Source of the DNA: Flavobacterium psychrophilum DSM 3660 = ATCC 49418
Lineage (GTDB): Bacteria > Bacteroidota > Bacteroidia > Flavobacteriales > Flavobacteriaceae
Direction of reading: 5' to 3'
DNA length: 64,000 bases
NCBI RefSeq assembly: GCF_002217405.1
Contig: NZ_MUHE01000030.1
Location: forward strand, 108,210 to 172,209
Below the pieces are notes generated by a model. The model ran no database searches. It worked only from the letters and a program-made list of their open reading frames with translations, and was not told the origin of the DNA. Position numbers and translations under genes: made by a program. How positions within the stretch are numbered: position 1 is the first letter of the stretch; each line of letters opens with the position of its first letter. Shown here one piece after another: positions 62,672 through 64,000 of the stretch.

Positions 62672-63787
62672 TTATAAGTACTTAACTGGATTTGTATTTT
62701 CTTCTGATAAAATGATTCCACCAAAAGCCGAATCGGGTGCAAAATTAATGTTTTTTTTCGTAAGATAATCAAATATATAGTTTTTTGTGTATCGTTCGCT
62801 TTCAAAATGGCCAATGTCGGCTAAAAGTAACTGGTTTTCAGCTTCGTAAAACTGGTGGTATTTTAAATCGGCGGTCAAAAAAGCATCGGCTCCAGCCATA
62901 ATTGCGTTTTTAATTGCAAAACTTCCTGCTCCGCCTAAAACGGCTACTTTTTTTATTTTTTTATTGAGAAATGTGCTGTGACGAATGCCACCGCACTGCA
63001 TTTTAGTTTTTACGAATCCTAGAAAGTCTTTCTCAGTCATTTCGGTTTCTAATTCGCCAACCATTCCTAAGCCTATGTTTTGATGCGAATTTTGTAAATT
63101 GTAAATTTCGTAAGCTACTTCTTCATATATATGAGTCGCAAATAAGGCGGTTAGGATTTTGTTTTGCAAATGTTTTTCGAAAATTACTTCTATTTTTATT
63201 TCGTTGGTTTTTGTTAGTTCTCCTTTATTTCCTACTAATGGATTGCTGTTTTCGTTGCCTTGATAGGTGCTAAAGCCTTCGGAATTGAAACTACAATTGT
63301 TATAATTTCCTATTGCGCCTGCGCCTGCTTGTTGCATGGCGGTGCGTATTGTATCTGCGTTTTCTGGAATGGTATAAGTAACTAATTTTTGTATAAAATT
63401 TTGTTTTGGTATTAAAACCTGGGTGTCTTTTATTCCTAAAGTGTTACAAATAATTTTGTTTACACCTTGCTGATGGTTGTCTAAAGCGGTGTGAACTGCA
63501 TAAATGGCGATGTCGTTTTTTATGGCTTTTATAACAGCTCGCTCTACATAATTTTTGCCTGTAATTTTTTTTAATCCTGAAAATAAAATAGGATGAAAGC
63601 AAACTATAAGATTGCATTTTTTAGCAATAGCCTCATCGATGACTATTTCTAGTGCGTCGTGGCAAACTAAAACGCCTGTTGCTTGGTTGTTCGAATCTCC
63701 AACAAGCAAGCCTACATTGTCAAAATCTTCTGCGTAGGCGAGGGGTGCGATTTCTTCAAGGAGGGAAAGAATTTCTTTTATTTTCAT
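62672..63787 (-). CDS. NIF3-like dinuclear metal-centre protein (GTP cyclohydrolase 1 type 2-like)
   Basis: 371 aa, the long form with an inserted CutA1/PII-like domain in the middle (about residues 130-240). Metal ligands are visible in NLIVCFHPILFSGLKKI, AIYAVHTALDNHQQGVN and, after the insert, LADIGHFESERYTKNYI. Family members form toroidal hexamers; the physiological reaction is not settled. It heads the pair with the coiled-coil gene downstream. Confidence 0.88.
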   Translation of the reverse strand: MKIKEILSLLEEIAPLAYAEDFDNVGLLVGDSNNQATGVLVCHDALEIVIDEAIAKKCNLIVCFHPILFSGLKKITGKNYVERAVIKAIKNDIAIYAVHTALDNHQQGVNKIICNTLGIKDTQVLIPKQNFIQKLVTYTIPENADTIRTAMQQAGAGAIGNYNNCSFNSEGFSTYQGNENSNPLVGNKGELTKTNEIKIEVIFEKHLQNKILTALFATHIYEEVAYEIYNLQNSHQNIGLGMVGELETEMTEKDFLGFVKTKMQCGGIRHSTFLNKKIKKVAVLGGAGSFAIKNAIMAGADAFLTADLKYHQFYEAENQLLLADIGHFESERYTKNYIFDYLTKKNINFAPDSAFGGIILSEENTNPVKYL

Positions 63788-64000
63788 GGTAGTTTTTCGA
63801 TTATTTTCGATTGTAAATTTACAACTTTAGAAATAAAAACAGTTTAAAATAATCGTTCTCTATAATTCCTATTTTTTATTCTTTAACCACATAGCGATAT
63901 CGTTTTATAAATTTTAAGTAGGATGTTTCGTTTTAGTATAATAAAAAAACACAAACTTTTGAGCTAAAAATTAGTTTGTATAACCCGTTGGGTGTAATTA
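63788..64000. other. Right-edge intergenic stretch
   Basis: 213 bp upstream of the NIF3-like gene with no reading frame I would support. A weak TAAATTTA on the minus strand near 63815 could be its -7 element. Confidence 0.35.

Overview
The window looks like a chromosomal segment of a low-GC member of the Bacteroidota, most likely a Flavobacterium or close relative. The support is a type IX secretion C-terminal sorting domain, a PorV/PorQ-family barrel, DUF4105 and DUF4184 proteins, a divergent recQ / kdsD-tatC-AhpD-lptB arrangement, and promoters of the Bacteroidota type (TAnnTTTG, with TTTG about 19 nt upstream). No tRNA, rRNA, CRISPR array or recognisable insertion sequence was seen.

Positions 1-41881 are one large surface-polysaccharide locus. 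Its left part (693-9350) holds a WbpV-like reductase/epimerase, a WbpL/WecA-like initiating transferase, a PglE-like aminotransferase, a membrane WbpM/CapD-type 4,6-dehydratase, a Wza-type export lipoprotein and a Wzc-type tyrosine kinase. A PHP-type tyrosine phosphatase gene converges on the kinase gene. A foreign-looking block of about 2.9 kb (lipoprotein, small barrel, T9SS cargo) follows, bounded by direct repeats and a palindromic MITE-like element.

From 13920 to 41881 all genes are on the + strand and tightly packed, often overlapping. They encode a Wzm/Wzt ABC exporter, a WbqC-like protein, a PglD/NeuD-like acetyltransferase, a WecE/RffA aminotransferase, about 13 glycosyltransferases, a membrane acyltransferase, a complete NeuA-NeuB-NeuC sialic-acid module, two hexapeptide acetyltransferases, a methyltransferase, a Wzy/WaaL-type protein and a second initiating transferase of the WcaJ type. 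The reading I favour is a complex heteroglycan decorated with CMP-activated sialic acid (or a close relative), exported by the ABC transporter. No Wzx flippase was found. The 523-aa protein translationally coupled to NeuC is the best candidate for a new sialyltransferase type.

From 41941 to 43752 two unrelated single genes (a secreted alpha/beta hydrolase and a DUF4184 membrane protein) sit in cassette-like spacers. From 43875 the segment becomes housekeeping: DUF4105, PorV/PorQ-like barrel, PssA, GH25 lysozyme, LptB, AhpD-like, TatC, KdsD, RecQ, an FAD oxidoreductase, MscS, RluF, a hydrolase, a degenerate zinc-ribbon protein and a NIF3-like protein. It is interrupted by mobile or decaying material: a RelE-type toxin-antitoxin pair, a decayed HepT-like toxin gene, another decayed ORF, and folded attC-like repeats around a 111-aa gene.

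A HigBA toxin-antitoxin pair lies exactly between two 194-bp copies (182/194 identical by hand alignment) of the 3' end of mscS. It looks like a cassette that inserted in a gene tail while keeping that gene intact, and it is the most striking structure in the window.
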